Below, in pieces: positions 52,651 through 62,189 of a DNA stretch of 64,000 bases. The notes under the pieces are model-generated. The model did no database searches. It was not told the origin of the DNA and was given only the letters and a program-made list of their open reading frames with translations. The stretch lies in NCBI RefSeq assembly GCF_024699985.1, contig NZ_JAJONA010000001.1, positions 2,046,001-2,110,000 on the forward strand. Direction: 5' to 3'. The translations under genes and the position numbers were made by a program. Each line of letters starts with the position of its first letter. Position 1 is the first letter of the stretch. This DNA is from Phenylobacterium sp. J367. GTDB taxonomy: Bacteria; Pseudomonadota; Alphaproteobacteria; Caulobacterales; Caulobacteraceae.

Positions 52651-53691
52651 ATGCGTCCATCGCCGCTTGCCGCCGTGCTGATCGCCGGCATCGCCCTGCC
52701 GGCCCTGGCGGCCGATCAGTACCAGCCCGCCGACTGGCTCAGACGCCCGACCGCCGAAATGCTGCGCGGCGTGTGGCCGACGGAGGCGTGGAAGAAGGGT
52801 CAGGGCGGCAAGGCGATCCTGGAGTGCATGGTCACCCTGCAGGGAACGCTGACCCAGTGCCGCGTCGCCAGCGAGGAGCCTAAGGGCTCCGGCTTCGGCG
52901 CCGCAGCCATGCTGATGACCCCGCAGCTCCTGATGAAGCCCGCCCGGCGCAACGGCCAGCCGGTCGTCGACGGCGTCAGGCTTCCGTTCAACTTCGTCAT
53001 GCCGGGTGGCGGCGTCGGCTTCGGCGGCAATGACACCTTCGGCACCCAGCGCATGATGCCGGCCGCCTGGGCCTGGCCGGAGGCGCCGAGCTACCAGGAG
53101 GTGGTCGCCGCCTATCCCGAGAAGGCGAAGGCCGCGGGCGTCGGCGGGGTCGCCAGTCTCAGTTGCTCGATCCGCGGCGGCGAACTGAGCGCCTGCCAGT
53201 TAATGCGCGAGGAGCCGAAGGGCATGGGCTTTGCGGCCGCGGCGCGGACGCTCTCGAAGCGCTTCCGCGCCCCCGCCACCGACGAGGATGGGAAGATGCT
53301 TCGGGCGGGGGTGCAGATCCCCTTCGCCTTCTCGCCGGACATGCTGACCGGCGCCGACCCGGCGGTCGGCAAGCCGTCCTGGGCCAGGCTGCCCACCGTC
53401 GAAGCGCTTGCAGCCGCCTTCCCCAAGGAGACGGCCGTCGCCGGGACGGTCCGCGTGATGCTCCGCTGCCGGGTGGAGCAGGCCGGCGCAGTCTCCAACT
53501 GCGTGGTCGAAAAGGAGGAGCCGGCCGGCCACGGCTATGGCCAGGCCGCGCTGAAGGTCGCCCCGGACTTCCGGCTCAACACCTGGACCACCGAGGGCCT
53601 GCCGACCGTCGGCGCCTACGTCCGCATCCCGATCCGCTTCGAGCTGGGCGCCAAGCCCGCCGAGACGCCGCCTGTGAAGTCGCCCGGCTGA
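52651..53691 (+). CDS. Exported protein with three TonB-C-like repeats
   Basis: A signal peptide (PLAAVLIAGIALPALAA) precedes three related domains of about 90 residues. Each has a Cys pair around a turn (ILECMV..LTQCRV, LSCSI..LSACQL, LRCRV..VSNCVV), then EEPKGSGFGAAA, EEPKGMGFAAAA and EEPAGHGYGQAA, and ends in [LIV]-P-[FI]-x-F. This is the pattern of TonB C-terminal domains. There is no N-terminal membrane anchor or Pro-rich linker, so it is not a normal TonB. Predicted soluble in the periplasm. The next gene has two more copies. Confidence 0.75.
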   Translation: MRPSPLAAVLIAGIALPALAADQYQPADWLRRPTAEMLRGVWPTEAWKKGQGGKAILECMVTLQGTLTQCRVASEEPKGSGFGAAAMLMTPQLLMKPARRNGQPVVDGVRLPFNFVMPGGGVGFGGNDTFGTQRMMPAAWAWPEAPSYQEVVAAYPEKAKAAGVGGVASLSCSIRGGELSACQLMREEPKGMGFAAAARTLSKRFRAPATDEDGKMLRAGVQIPFAFSPDMLTGADPAVGKPSWARLPTVEALAAAFPKETAVAGTVRVMLRCRVEQAGAVSNCVVEKEEPAGHGYGQAALKVAPDFRLNTWTTEGLPTVGAYVRIPIRFELGAKPAETPPVKSPG

Positions 53692-53826
53692 CGCGTGTTT
53701 TCCGCGCCGGAGGCCCGCGATCGGTCAAAAATATGCGACCGGCGGCGCCTGCGACGCGCCCACCGGAAGCGGCGCCGCTTCTCAATCCGCCTTGGCCGGG
53801 GCAAGCTCCGCCTCGGGAGGATCGTC

Positions 53827-54506
53827 ATGACCCTGAAGCTCACCGCCGCGCTCGCCGTCCTGGCCGCAGCCGCCGCCACCTCCGCCTCGGCCCAGGTGGC
53901 CGTCGCCGGTTGGTCGAAAGTCCCCACCGCGGCCGAGATCGCCGCCGCCTATCCGCCGCGCGCCAAGGCCGCCGGCGTCGGCGGGATGGTGCTGCTGTCC
54001 TGCACGCTCACCCGCGCCCTGCAGCCTCGCGACTGCACCGCCACCCACGAAGAGCCGGCCAACCTCGGCTTCGGCACCGCCGCCCGCAAGATCGCCGAAG
54101 CCTATCTAGTCGCCGCGCCGCAAGAGAAGCTGGTGAAGGGCTCCGAGGTGGAGATTCCGTCGCCTTCCCCGTGGAGCTGCTCCGCGGCGGCCAGATCACG
54201 GTCCTCAACCCGTCATGGATCGAGATCCCGGCGACCTCCGACTTCCAGACGGCGCTGCCGAAGACCGAGAACGGCGTGAACAGCATCCGGGTGGCCTACA
54301 TCTGCACCGCCCAGGAGGGCGGGGCGCTCACCGACTGCGCGCTCGACCGCGAGGAACCGGCCGGCCAGGGCTATGGCCAGGCGGCGCTGGCGCTGATGCC
54401 GAAGTTCCGGGTCGGCGCCTGGTCCGCGGACGGCCAGCCGACCTACGGCGCCAAGGTCCGGGTGCCGATCCGCTACGAGCTGAAGCAGGTCCAGGCCGCG
54501 CGCTAG
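53827..54506 (+). pseudogene. Exported protein with two TonB-C-like repeats, frameshifted
   Basis: Signal peptide LTAALAVLAAAAATSASAQ from ATG 53827. Domain 1 has VLLSCTL..PRDCTA and HEEPANLGFGTAA. At about 54153 one base is missing; restored, it reads DSVAFPVELLRGGQITV. Domain 2 has YICTAQ..LTDCAL, REEPAGQGYGQAA and ends VRVPIRYEL. A paralogue of the gene before it (135 bases away). About 226 residues restored. Confidence 0.72.
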
Positions 54507-55270
54507 CGCCCGCGCCACCAGCGCAGGCCGGCCTTCTCGCCGGCCTCCAGCAGGGCGTGGAGCAGGGCGCCCATCAGCCCCAGCACCACGAGGGCGGCGA
54601 ACATCTTCGCCGTCTGCAGGCGGTTGCCGGCCTCCAGGATCCGCCACGCCAGCCCCTGGGCGCCGCCGGAGCCGGCCACGAACTCGGCGACCACGGCCCC
54701 GATCACCGCCAGGCCCGCGGCCACCTTGTGGCCCTCCAGCAGGAACGGCACGGCCGACGGCAGGCGGAGCCGCACGAGCCGCTGGCCCCGGCTCGCGCCG
54801 TAGAGGTCGAAGAGCCGCTCCAGGTCCGGGTCCGCCGACTTCAACCCGGTGAGCGCGCCGGAGAAGATCGGGAAGAAGGCGACGATGGCCGCCAGCGCCA
54901 CGATCGCCCGGGTCGGGTGGTCGATGCCGGCCCAGATCAGCACCAGCGGCGCGATGGCGACGACCGGCGTCACCTGCAGCACCACGGCCAGGGGCCGCAC
55001 CGCCCGCTCGGCGGTGGGCGACAGGGCCACGGCCAGCGCTACGCCCTGGGCGATCAGGCTGGCGACGACCAGCGCCATCAGCGCCATCCGCAGCGTCGCC
55101 CACGCCGAGGCCAGCAGGGTCGGCCAGTCGGCGATCAACGCCTGTCCGATCGCCGACGGCGTGGGCAGGAAATAGGCCGGCACGGCCAACGCCCGGCAGG
55201 CGATCTCCCAGGCCGCCAGCAGCAGCACGATCAGCGCCACGGGCGCCGCGATCGCCGCGAGCCGCCTCAC
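54503..55270 (-). CDS. ABC transporter permease (SsuC/ThiX type)
   Basis: A 255-residue inner-membrane protein with about six helices, from GTG 55270 overlapping the ATPase stop (GTGA). The EAA loop (FDLYGASRGQRLVRLRLPSAVPFLL) that contacts the ATPase is clear. It belongs to the nitrate/sulfonate/pyrimidine-type importers. It ends 4 bases inside the convergent TonB-C-like gene. Confidence 0.9.
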   Translation of the reverse strand: MRRLAAIAAPVALIVLLLAAWEIACRALAVPAYFLPTPSAIGQALIADWPTLLASAWATLRMALMALVVASLIAQGVALAVALSPTAERAVRPLAVVLQVTPVVAIAPLVLIWAGIDHPTRAIVALAAIVAFFPIFSGALTGLKSADPDLERLFDLYGASRGQRLVRLRLPSAVPFLLEGHKVAAGLAVIGAVVAEFVAGSGGAQGLAWRILEAGNRLQTAKMFAALVVLGLMGALLHALLEAGEKAGLRWWRGR

Positions 55271-56007
55271 GCCGCCATCCCCTGGCCGAGCAGGCCCGAG
55301 ACCGCCTCGACCGTGTCGCGGAACGCTGCGGCGGTGCGGAAGCCGGTCGGACGGGGCAGGGGGCCCGCCACCTTCGCCTCGCCAGCGATCCGGCCCGGCC
55401 CACGGGTCATCACCGCCACGCGGTCGGCCATGTAGGCGGCCTCCTCGACGTTGTGGGTCACGAAGACGATGGCCGGCTTCGCCTGCGCCCAGAGCGCCAG
55501 CACGTCGTCGGCCAGGGCGCGCCGGGTGATCTCGTCCAGCGCCGCGAACGGTTCGTCGAGCAGGAGAAGCTTCGGCTCGGTGACGAGGGCGCGGGCCAGC
55601 GACACCCGCATGGCCATGCCGCCCGAGAGCTGCGCCGGCCGGGCGTCCGCCGCCGCGCCCAGGCCCACGCGCGCCAGCGCGGCCTCGGCCCGCGCCGCCG
55701 CCTCGCGCCGGCCGACGCCCGCCAGTTCCAGCGGCAGGGCGACGTTGGCCCGCGCCGACAGCCAGGGCGCCAGCGTCGGCGCCTGGAAGACCACCGCCGT
55801 CTCGCCCCGGCCCGGCGTGCGCGCGACCTCGCCCCGCGTCGGGGCTTCCAGCCCGGCCAGCAGCCGCAGCGCCGTCGATTTGCCGCAGCCCGAGGGCCCA
55901 ACGAGCGCGACGATCTCCCCCGCGCCGATGTCGAGGCTGAACGGTCCGAGCGCCTTGCCGCGCCCGGCGTAGTCGACCTCGACCTGCCGGAGAGCGGCGA
56001 CGCTCAC
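55267..56007 (-). CDS. ABC transporter ATP-binding protein (SsuB/TauB type)
   Basis: A 246-residue ATPase: Walker A GPSGCGKST, Q-loop VVFQAPTLAPWL, signature LSGGMAMRVSLARAL, Walker B LLLLDEPFAALD, and switch VTHNVEEAA. It overlaps both the binding-protein gene (4 bases) and the permease gene (4 bases). Confidence 0.92.
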   Translation of the reverse strand: MSVAALRQVEVDYAGRGKALGPFSLDIGAGEIVALVGPSGCGKSTALRLLAGLEAPTRGEVARTPGRGETAVVFQAPTLAPWLSARANVALPLELAGVGRREAAARAEAALARVGLGAAADARPAQLSGGMAMRVSLARALVTEPKLLLLDEPFAALDEITRRALADDVLALWAQAKPAIVFVTHNVEEAAYMADRVAVMTRGPGRIAGEAKVAGPLPRPTGFRTAAAFRDTVEAVSGLLGQGMAA

Positions 56008-56999
56008 TTGGGCGCGAACTGCAGGATATAGGCGCGCCGGTAGTCCAGCGTCGTCGGATAGACGCCCTGGCCGCTCGCCACGTCGAAGAAGGCCTTCCAG
56101 CGCGCATCGGTCATGGCGCCCGTCGGCAGGCCCTCGTCGCCGGCGACGATCCGGTAGCTCTTCAGCTTGGCGCGGGCCTGGTCGAGGACGTCCTGGGTCA
56201 TCTCCGGATTGTCCTTACGGATCAGGGCGTCGGCGGCGCTCGGGTCGCCGTTCAGATAGTCGTCCCAGCCTTTCGCGGTCGCCTCCACGAAGGCCTGCAC
56301 CGCGGCCGGGTTCTTCGCGATCAGGCTGTCGGACGCCAGCACCATGGTGGCGTAGCCGGGGTAGCCCTCGTCGGCGAGCAGGAAGACCGTCGGCTTGAAG
56401 CCCGCCTGCTTCTCGATGGTGTAGGGCTCGCTGGTCGCATAGCCCTGCTGCACGGCGCGCCTGTCGGCCAGGAACGGCGCGGAATTGAAGGTGTACTTGC
56501 GCACCTGGTCGTCGGTGAACCCGTACTTGGCCTTCAGCCAGACCCAGAAGGCCGTCACCGAGGCGTCGGAGAGCAGGATCGGCCGGCCCTTCAGGTCGGC
56601 GATGGACTTCACCGCCGGGTCGGGGTGGGCGATCAGGACCTGCGGGTCCTTCTGCATGTAGGCCGCCACCGCCTTCACCGGCACGCCCTCCTGGGCGAGG
56701 TTCATGACGATGAAGCTGTTCGAGCCCATACCGAGCTCGACCGCGCCGGCCGCCAGGAGCTGCGGCACGTTCACCCCCGGCCCGCCCTGGACGATGGTCA
56801 CGTCGAGCCCGCGCCGGGCGTATTCGCCCGACGCCAGCGCCTGGTAGAAGCCGCCATGCTCGGCCTGGGCCCGCCAGTCGGTGGCGAAGCGGATCGTCGT
56901 GCGCTCAGGCTGGCCGGAGGCGGCCTCGTCCTTCGTCGCCGGCGAGCAGGCCGCCACGATCGCGGCCAGGGCGACGGCGAGCAGGCGCAGAGCTTTCAT
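56004..56999 (-). CDS. ABC transporter substrate-binding lipoprotein (NMT1/SsuA-like)
   Basis: A 331-residue protein with lipobox LAAIVAACSP (Cys18). TDWRAQAEHGGFYQALASGE and YARRGLDVTIVQGG are the NMT1/THI5-type start; VNVPQLLAAGAVELGMGSN continues it. This group binds pyrimidine thiamine precursors, riboflavin-like or other aromatic nitrogen compounds. No thiamine riboswitch is seen upstream, so a thiamine-precursor role is not supported. First gene of the three-gene importer operon. Confidence 0.88.
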   Translation of the reverse strand: MKALRLLAVALAAIVAACSPATKDEAASGQPERTTIRFATDWRAQAEHGGFYQALASGEYARRGLDVTIVQGGPGVNVPQLLAAGAVELGMGSNSFIVMNLAQEGVPVKAVAAYMQKDPQVLIAHPDPAVKSIADLKGRPILLSDASVTAFWVWLKAKYGFTDDQVRKYTFNSAPFLADRRAVQQGYATSEPYTIEKQAGFKPTVFLLADEGYPGYATMVLASDSLIAKNPAAVQAFVEATAKGWDDYLNGDPSAADALIRKDNPEMTQDVLDQARAKLKSYRIVAGDEGLPTGAMTDARWKAFFDVASGQGVYPTTLDYRRAYILQFAPK

Positions 57000-57476
57000 G
57001 GAGATGTCCCCGACCTATGGCTCGGGGGAACCTAGGGCGTGGCGCCACGTCTGGCCAAGCCCCCATAGCAAGAGGGCGGCGCTTCGGTTGCCCGAGGCGT
57101 CGCTCCTCCTATCCAGATCCGTTGGGGGATCTGAGTCTCAAGGTCGAGGCGGTTTCGGTTTGCGGGTCGCCCCGCTGGTTTTCCGCCGCGTCGTTGCCGC
57201 TTCCGAGGCTGGTCCCGGGTTGCCCCGGTCCCTTGCGTCAGAAGAAGCCTCCTGCTCGTTTGAGCTTTCCGGTCGCCCGTTCCGCTCCGCGCCGCAGTCC
57301 CTCTCGACGAGTTGACGGTGCGCCTGAACCCGGTATGAGGCAAGCGCCCGAAAGCGCCCCGATGTGCGCAAGGCGTCACTCTTCTGTGAGTAAACTGTTA
57401 ACAATCGTTGCGCGGCTAACCAGTCCGCTAGCGAATTCAAAAGCTTGGGTTTTCCACAGGAAAGCCGCCCGCCGGT
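57000..57476. other. 477-base gap; possible small basic protein at 57138-57440 (minus)
   Basis: Mostly non-coding. One minus-strand frame, 57138-57440, encodes 100 residues: MNSLADWLAAQRLLTVYSQK, then ALASYRVQAHRQLVERDC, ending in a Lys/Arg/Pro tail (TRRKTSGATRKPKPPRP). It could be a small nucleic-acid-binding protein but is unsupported by any family. TTTTCCACA near 57455 is one mismatch from a DnaA box, and 57380-57450 is A+T-rich. No RNA gene is recognised. Confidence 0.3.
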
Positions 57477-59276
57477 CTACCGCCCGGCTTCCAGCGCCTC
57501 ACGCCGTTCTTCGAGCGCCAGCCACTCCTCCTCCGCCGCCGAAAGCTGGGCCCGCGCGGCGTCCAGGGCGCGGGAGTAGCGGTCGAAGGCCGACGGGTCC
57601 TTGGCGTAGAGGTCCGGGTCCGACAGGCCCTGCTCCAGCACCGCCATCTTCTGCGGCAGCTCGTGGATCAGGGCGTCCAGCTCCGCCAGCCGGCGCTGTT
57701 CCTTGAAGCTCAGCTTGGCCGCCGCCGGCGGCGGGGCGGCGGGCTTCGCCTTCGCCGCGGCCTTCGGCGCCGGCGCCGCCCCCTTCCGCCCGAAGAAGCC
57801 CGGGTTCTGGTCGATGAAGTCCTGCCAGCCGCCCGGCGTCTCGACCGCGCGTCCCGTTCCGTCCAGGCCGATGGTCGAGGTGGCCAGCCGGTCGATGAAG
57901 TCCCGGTCGTGGCTGACCAGGATCAGCGTCCCCTCGTAGTCGGCCAGCAGGTCCTCCAGGAGATCCAGCGTGTCCATGTCGAGGTCGTTGGTGGGCTCGT
58001 CCAGCACCAGGACGTTCGAGGGCTGGGCGAGCGCGCGGGCCAGCAGTAGGCGGTTGCGCTCACCGCCCGACAGGCTCCGCACCGGCTGGCGGAGCTGGGC
58101 CTCGCGGAACAGGAAGTCCTTCGCATAGCCCGCGTAGTGCATGGGCCGGCCGCGGACCATCACCTGGTCGCCGCCGTCGGGCGTCAGCACGTCCTTCAGG
58201 GTCATCTCGGGCCTCAGCGCCGCGCGGCTCTGGTCGATGTAGGCGATCTCCAGGTTGGTCCCGAGCTTCACCGAGCCGGTGTCCGGCGCGAGCTCGCCCA
58301 GCAGCAGCTTCACCAGCGTCGTCTTGCCCGCCCCGTTCGGCCCGACGATCGCCACCCGGTCGCCGCGGATGATACGGGTCGAGAACGGCTTCAGGATCGT
58401 GCGCTCGCCGAACGCCTTGGAGACGCCCTTGGCCTCGGCGACCCGCTGGCCGGAGACGCCCGCGGTCGCCAGACCCATGTTGAGCTGGCCGCGCTGCTCC
58501 CGCATCCACGCGCTCTTGGCCGCGCGCATGTCGTTCAGCTTCCGCAGCCGCCCCTCGTTGCGGGTCCGCCGCGCGGTCACGCCGCGCGCCAGCCAGTGCA
58601 TCTCCTTCTTGATCGTGACGTCAAGCCGGCGGGCTTCCTCGGCGTCCTGCGCCTCGATCTTCTCGGCCCAGGCGTCGAAGGCCGCGAAGCCCTCGTCCAG
58701 GCGGCGGACCTGCCGGTGCTCCAGCCAGAAGCAGCGCTTCGTGGTCCGCTGCAGGAAAGCCCGGTCGTGACTGATGATCAGGACGGCGGCGCGGCTCTCG
58801 GCGAGCTCGGCCTCCAGGGTCTCGATCGCCAGGATGTCCAGGTGGTTGGTCGGCTCGTCGAGCAGCAGGACGTCGGCGTCCTCGGCGAACGCCTTGGCGA
58901 GCGCCGCGCGGCGGATCTCGCCGCCGGAGAGCCCGCTGGCCGGCTTCGCGGGATCGAGGCCGAAGGTCGCAAGCTCGTCCTCCGCCCGGTGCGTCTCGGC
59001 GCCGCCGGCCGTGGCGTAGTCCAGCAGCGTCGCGCCGGTGATCTGCGGCTCCTGCGGCACGAAGGCGATCTTTGTGCCCGGCGTGATCGTCCGCTCGCCG
59101 CTGTCGGCCTGGATCTCGCCGGCGATGACGCGCAGCAGGGTCGACTTGCCCGCCCCGTTCCGCCCGACCAGGCAGGCGCGCACCCGCGGCTCCAGGCCGA
59201 TGTCGACGCCGTCGAACAGCATCACCGGACCGTCGGCCAGCCGGACGTCCTTCAGGGCGAGGATCGGAGCTCTCAT
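57477..59276 (-). CDS. uup: ABC-F family ATPase Uup
   Basis: A 599-residue protein with two ABC domains and no membrane part. The first has GRNGAGKSTLL, LSGGEIRRAAL and LLLDEPTNHLD; the second has GPNGAGKTTLV, LSGGERNRLLL and VLDEPTNDLD. An Ala/Pro/Lys linker and a C-terminal coiled coil (RRLAELDALIHELPQK, AEEEWLALEERREALE) are typical of Uup, which acts at branched DNA or the ribosome. Start ATG 59276; a longer frame upstream overlaps ycgN and is rejected. Confidence 0.93.
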   Translation of the reverse strand: MRAPILALKDVRLADGPVMLFDGVDIGLEPRVRACLVGRNGAGKSTLLRVIAGEIQADSGERTITPGTKIAFVPQEPQITGATLLDYATAGGAETHRAEDELATFGLDPAKPASGLSGGEIRRAALAKAFAEDADVLLLDEPTNHLDILAIETLEAELAESRAAVLIISHDRAFLQRTTKRCFWLEHRQVRRLDEGFAAFDAWAEKIEAQDAEEARRLDVTIKKEMHWLARGVTARRTRNEGRLRKLNDMRAAKSAWMREQRGQLNMGLATAGVSGQRVAEAKGVSKAFGERTILKPFSTRIIRGDRVAIVGPNGAGKTTLVKLLLGELAPDTGSVKLGTNLEIAYIDQSRAALRPEMTLKDVLTPDGGDQVMVRGRPMHYAGYAKDFLFREAQLRQPVRSLSGGERNRLLLARALAQPSNVLVLDEPTNDLDMDTLDLLEDLLADYEGTLILVSHDRDFIDRLATSTIGLDGTGRAVETPGGWQDFIDQNPGFFGRKGAAPAPKAAAKAKPAAPPPAAAKLSFKEQRRLAELDALIHELPQKMAVLEQGLSDPDLYAKDPSAFDRYSRALDAARAQLSAAEEEWLALEERREALEAGR

Positions 59277-59363
59277 GGGGGCGCTCACATAGAGGGTCGC
59301 GGGCGCCGCGGAAAGGCGCGTCATCCGACGCAAGGGGTTGGGCCGGCGGCCGCGAGGGTCTAG

Positions 59364-59837
59364 ATGGCGCCGATGCCGCGTGAACCCTTCTGGCGCCGCA
59401 AGACCCTGCAGCAGATGACCGTGGCGGAGTGGGAGAGCCTCTGCGACGGCTGCGGCCTGTGCTGCCTGGTGCGTTTCGAGGACGAGGAGACGGCGGAGAT
59501 CATCCCCACCCGCGTCCACTGCAAGCTGTTCGACGCTGACCGCTGCGCCTGCACCGACTATCCGAACCGCAAGCAGCACGTGCCCGACTGCATCAAGCTC
59601 ACGCCGCACAACATCGAGGCGCTGGAGTGGATGCCGAAGAGCTGCGCCTACCGCCGCCTGCACGAAGGCCGCGACCTCGCCGACTGGCATCCGCTGGTCT
59701 CCGGCGACCCGGAGAGCGTGCACCGCGCCGGGGTCTCGATCCGCGGCCAGACCATCAACGAGGCGGCGCTGGCCGACCCCGAGGACGCGCTGGACTTCGC
59801 CGCCTACGACCTGCTGGACGAGCGCGGGCGGGACTAA
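59364..59837 (+). CDS. ycgN: YcgN family cysteine-cluster protein
   Basis: A 157-residue UPF0260 protein. It has PFWRRKTLQQMTVAEWESLC, the CDGCGLCC cluster, VHCKLFDADRCACTDYPNR and CAYRRLHEGRDLADWHPL, the usual order. Its eight or more cysteines probably bind a metal or Fe-S centre; function is unknown. It is divergent from uup with 87 bases between them. Confidence 0.93.
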   Translation: MAPMPREPFWRRKTLQQMTVAEWESLCDGCGLCCLVRFEDEETAEIIPTRVHCKLFDADRCACTDYPNRKQHVPDCIKLTPHNIEALEWMPKSCAYRRLHEGRDLADWHPLVSGDPESVHRAGVSIRGQTINEAALADPEDALDFAAYDLLDERGRD

Positions 59838-59901
59838 AGGATAAGGCGGGGAACCTCCGGACCCACCCGCTATTCCCTGCCCTGGCGTGGGAGTGCCGGA
59901 T

Positions 59902-61122
59902 ATGCTGCTTGCCATCTATCAGCGCGTTGCGGCGCTCGCTTCGCTGGCCGTCCTTGCCCTGGGCGGGACGCTGATCTGGTCGTGGTTCGAGGTCCGCGAG
60001 ATTCTCGGCGATGACGTCGACGCCCAGGACTGGCGGCTCTGGACCGGCGGCGCCCTGCTGGCCGTCGCCCTGCTCGGCCGCCTGCCAACGGCCCTGCTGC
60101 TCGGCGAGGCCGGCGACGACTGGGGCCGCCTGCGGCGCGACCCCGGCCACCTCGTGGAGACGCCCGATGGGGCGCGGCTGTACGTGGAGCGCAGCGGCCC
60201 GGCCGATGCGCCCGTACTGATCTTCGTCCACGGCTGGGGCCTCGACTCCGGCGTCTGGTGGGAGGCGCGCCGCGCGCTCGCCGACCGCTACCAGGTGGTC
60301 ACCTACGACCTGCCGGGCCTCGGCCGCTCCAAGCCCTACCGCGACCGGCGCTACAGCATCGAGCGCATGGCGGAAGACCTGACGCCGCTGATCGCGGAAG
60401 CCTGCCCCCGCAAGGTGATACTGGTCGGCCACTCCATCGGCGGAATGATCGTGCAGACGTTCTGCCGGCGCCATCCGGAGATGCTCGGCCGGCAGGTCCT
60501 CGGCGTCGTACTGGAGAACACCACCCACACGGATCCGATGAAGACCACCATCCTCGGGCGCGGGCTGGTGGTTTTCGAGCCGCTGGTGCGGCTGGTGATG
60601 CGCCTCGACATCTTCCTTCAGCCCCTGGTGTGGCTCATGAACTGGCAGAGCTATCTGTCGGGCTCGACGCACCTGGCCATGCGCCTCGGCGGCTTCGGCA
60701 CGACGCCCACAAGGGCCCAGCTGGAGCAGGTGTCCCGCGCCGTCACCCGCAACTCGCCCGCCGTCCAGGCGCGCGGCAACCTCGCCATGATGGACTGGTC
60801 GGTCACCGAGGACCTGGCCTCGCTGCGGGTCCCGGCGCTGGTGTTCATCGGCGGATCGGACATCGTCACCGTGCCCGAGGCTGGCGAGACCATCGCGCGG
60901 CGCATGCCCGACGCTACGCCCGACCATGTGACCGACGCCGGCCACCTGGGCCCGCTGGAGTTGGCGCACGCCTACAACAGCGCCATCGAGCGCTTCGCCG
61001 ACACGGTGTTCACCCGCGGGGCCCGCCCGGCCGACGCCGCCCCGCGGCCGTACGATGGTGCTCCCGCCGAGGCGGAGCGGCGGCCGTTCCAGGACCCGCA
61101 CGGACCCATCCTGGCGCCGTAG
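59902..61122 (+). CDS. Membrane-anchored alpha/beta hydrolase
   Basis: A 406-residue protein from ATG 59902. Two N-terminal hydrophobic helices (VAALASLAVLALGGTLIWSW and LWTGGALLAVALLGRLP) anchor it. The hydrolase has VHGWGLDSGVWW (oxyanion), nucleophile GHSIGGMIV, FIGGSDIVT (acid region) and DAGHLGPLE (His). The substrate (lipid or ester) is unknown. It follows ycgN by 64 bases. Confidence 0.87.
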   Translation: MLLAIYQRVAALASLAVLALGGTLIWSWFEVREILGDDVDAQDWRLWTGGALLAVALLGRLPTALLLGEAGDDWGRLRRDPGHLVETPDGARLYVERSGPADAPVLIFVHGWGLDSGVWWEARRALADRYQVVTYDLPGLGRSKPYRDRRYSIERMAEDLTPLIAEACPRKVILVGHSIGGMIVQTFCRRHPEMLGRQVLGVVLENTTHTDPMKTTILGRGLVVFEPLVRLVMRLDIFLQPLVWLMNWQSYLSGSTHLAMRLGGFGTTPTRAQLEQVSRAVTRNSPAVQARGNLAMMDWSVTEDLASLRVPALVFIGGSDIVTVPEAGETIARRMPDATPDHVTDAGHLGPLELAHAYNSAIERFADTVFTRGARPADAAPRPYDGAPAEAERRPFQDPHGPILAP

Positions 61123-61206
61123 GTCTCGGGCCTGTGGCCAAAATGACACACGCGCCCTTGCGTGCATCCGGCCGCGGACCAATCTACAAGCCAAAGGTCT
61201 TATCGA

Positions 61207-62189
61207 ATGTGGGCAGAGGCTGAAGGTTTGGCGCGCGACCCCTATCAGGAACTGGGTGTCTCCCGGAGCGCGAGCGCGGACGAGATCCGCAAGGCGTTCC
61301 GCAAGCTCGCCAAGCAGAACCACCCGGACACCAATCCCGGCAACAAGGAGGCCGAGGAGCGCTTCAAGCGCGTCTCCGCCGCCTTCGATATCGTCGGCGA
61401 CCCGGCGAAGAAGAAGAAGTTCGACGCCGGCGAGATCGACGCCGACGGCCGGGAGACCGCGCGCGGCTTCGCCGGCGGTGGGCCTTGGGGCGGCGGCGGC
61501 GGCAGCGGCGGACCCTGGGGCGACGGCGGCTTCCAGCAGCGCCGCGGCGGCTCCTACCAGTCGGAGAGCTTCGAGGGCGCGGACCTTGGCGACATCCTGG
61601 GCGAGATGTTCGGCGGCGGCCGGGCCGGCCGCGGCGGCGCGGGGGGCGGCTTCGGCGGCTTCTCCCAGCGCGGCGCGGACATCCGGGCCAAGCTCGAGGT
61701 CGACCTGCTGGACGCCATCCGCGGCGGCAAGCGCCGGGTCGCCTTCTCCGACGGCCGGACCATCGACGTCACCATCCCCAAAGGGCCCAGGACGGCCAGA
61801 CGCTGCGGCTGAAGGGCCAGGGCGCGCCCGGCCGCGCCGGGCCCGGCGACGCCTTCATCGAGCTCTCGATCCAGCCGCACCCGGTCTTCAGGCGGGAAGG
61901 GGAGGTGCTGGTCGTCGACGTGCCGGTGACGGTCTACGACGCCGTCCTCGGCGGCAAGGTGGAGGCGCCGACGCCCGACGGCACGGTCTCGCTGACCATC
62001 CCCAAGGGCGCCAACACCGGCGCCAAGCTGCGCCTGAAGGGCCGCGGCCTCTCCGACGCCAAGGGCCACCGCGGCGACCTCTTCGCACGCCTCGTGGTGA
62101 CCCTGCCCGACACCGTCGATGCGGAGCTGGAGCAGATCGCCGAGACCTGGCGGGCCAAGCGGCCCTACACGCCGAAGCGCCGCACCTGA
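61207..62189 (+). pseudogene. DnaJ-family (CbpA-like) co-chaperone, frameshifted
   Basis: The J domain is residues 11-75, with HPD at 39-41 (KQNHPDTNPG). A Gly-rich linker (GGGPWGGGGGSGGPWGDGG) follows, then the substrate-binding part (FSQRGADIRAKLEVDLLDAI, VTIPKG). At the G run 61783-61785 one base is missing; restored, it continues AQDGQTLRLKGQG and ends at 62189. No zinc-finger Cys repeats, so it is CbpA-type. About 327 residues. It works with DnaK. Confidence 0.85.

Noticed and set aside
57000-57140. A thiamine (TPP) riboswitch before the NMT1-type importer
   Set aside because: The conserved CTGAGA and ACCTGAT core elements are not present in the right order on the minus strand.
57380-57476. 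Replication-origin-like features (A+T-rich stretch, DnaA-box-like motif, TTAAC)
   Set aside because: Only one imperfect DnaA-like motif, no TTAA-N7-TTAA, and none of the usual origin neighbours.
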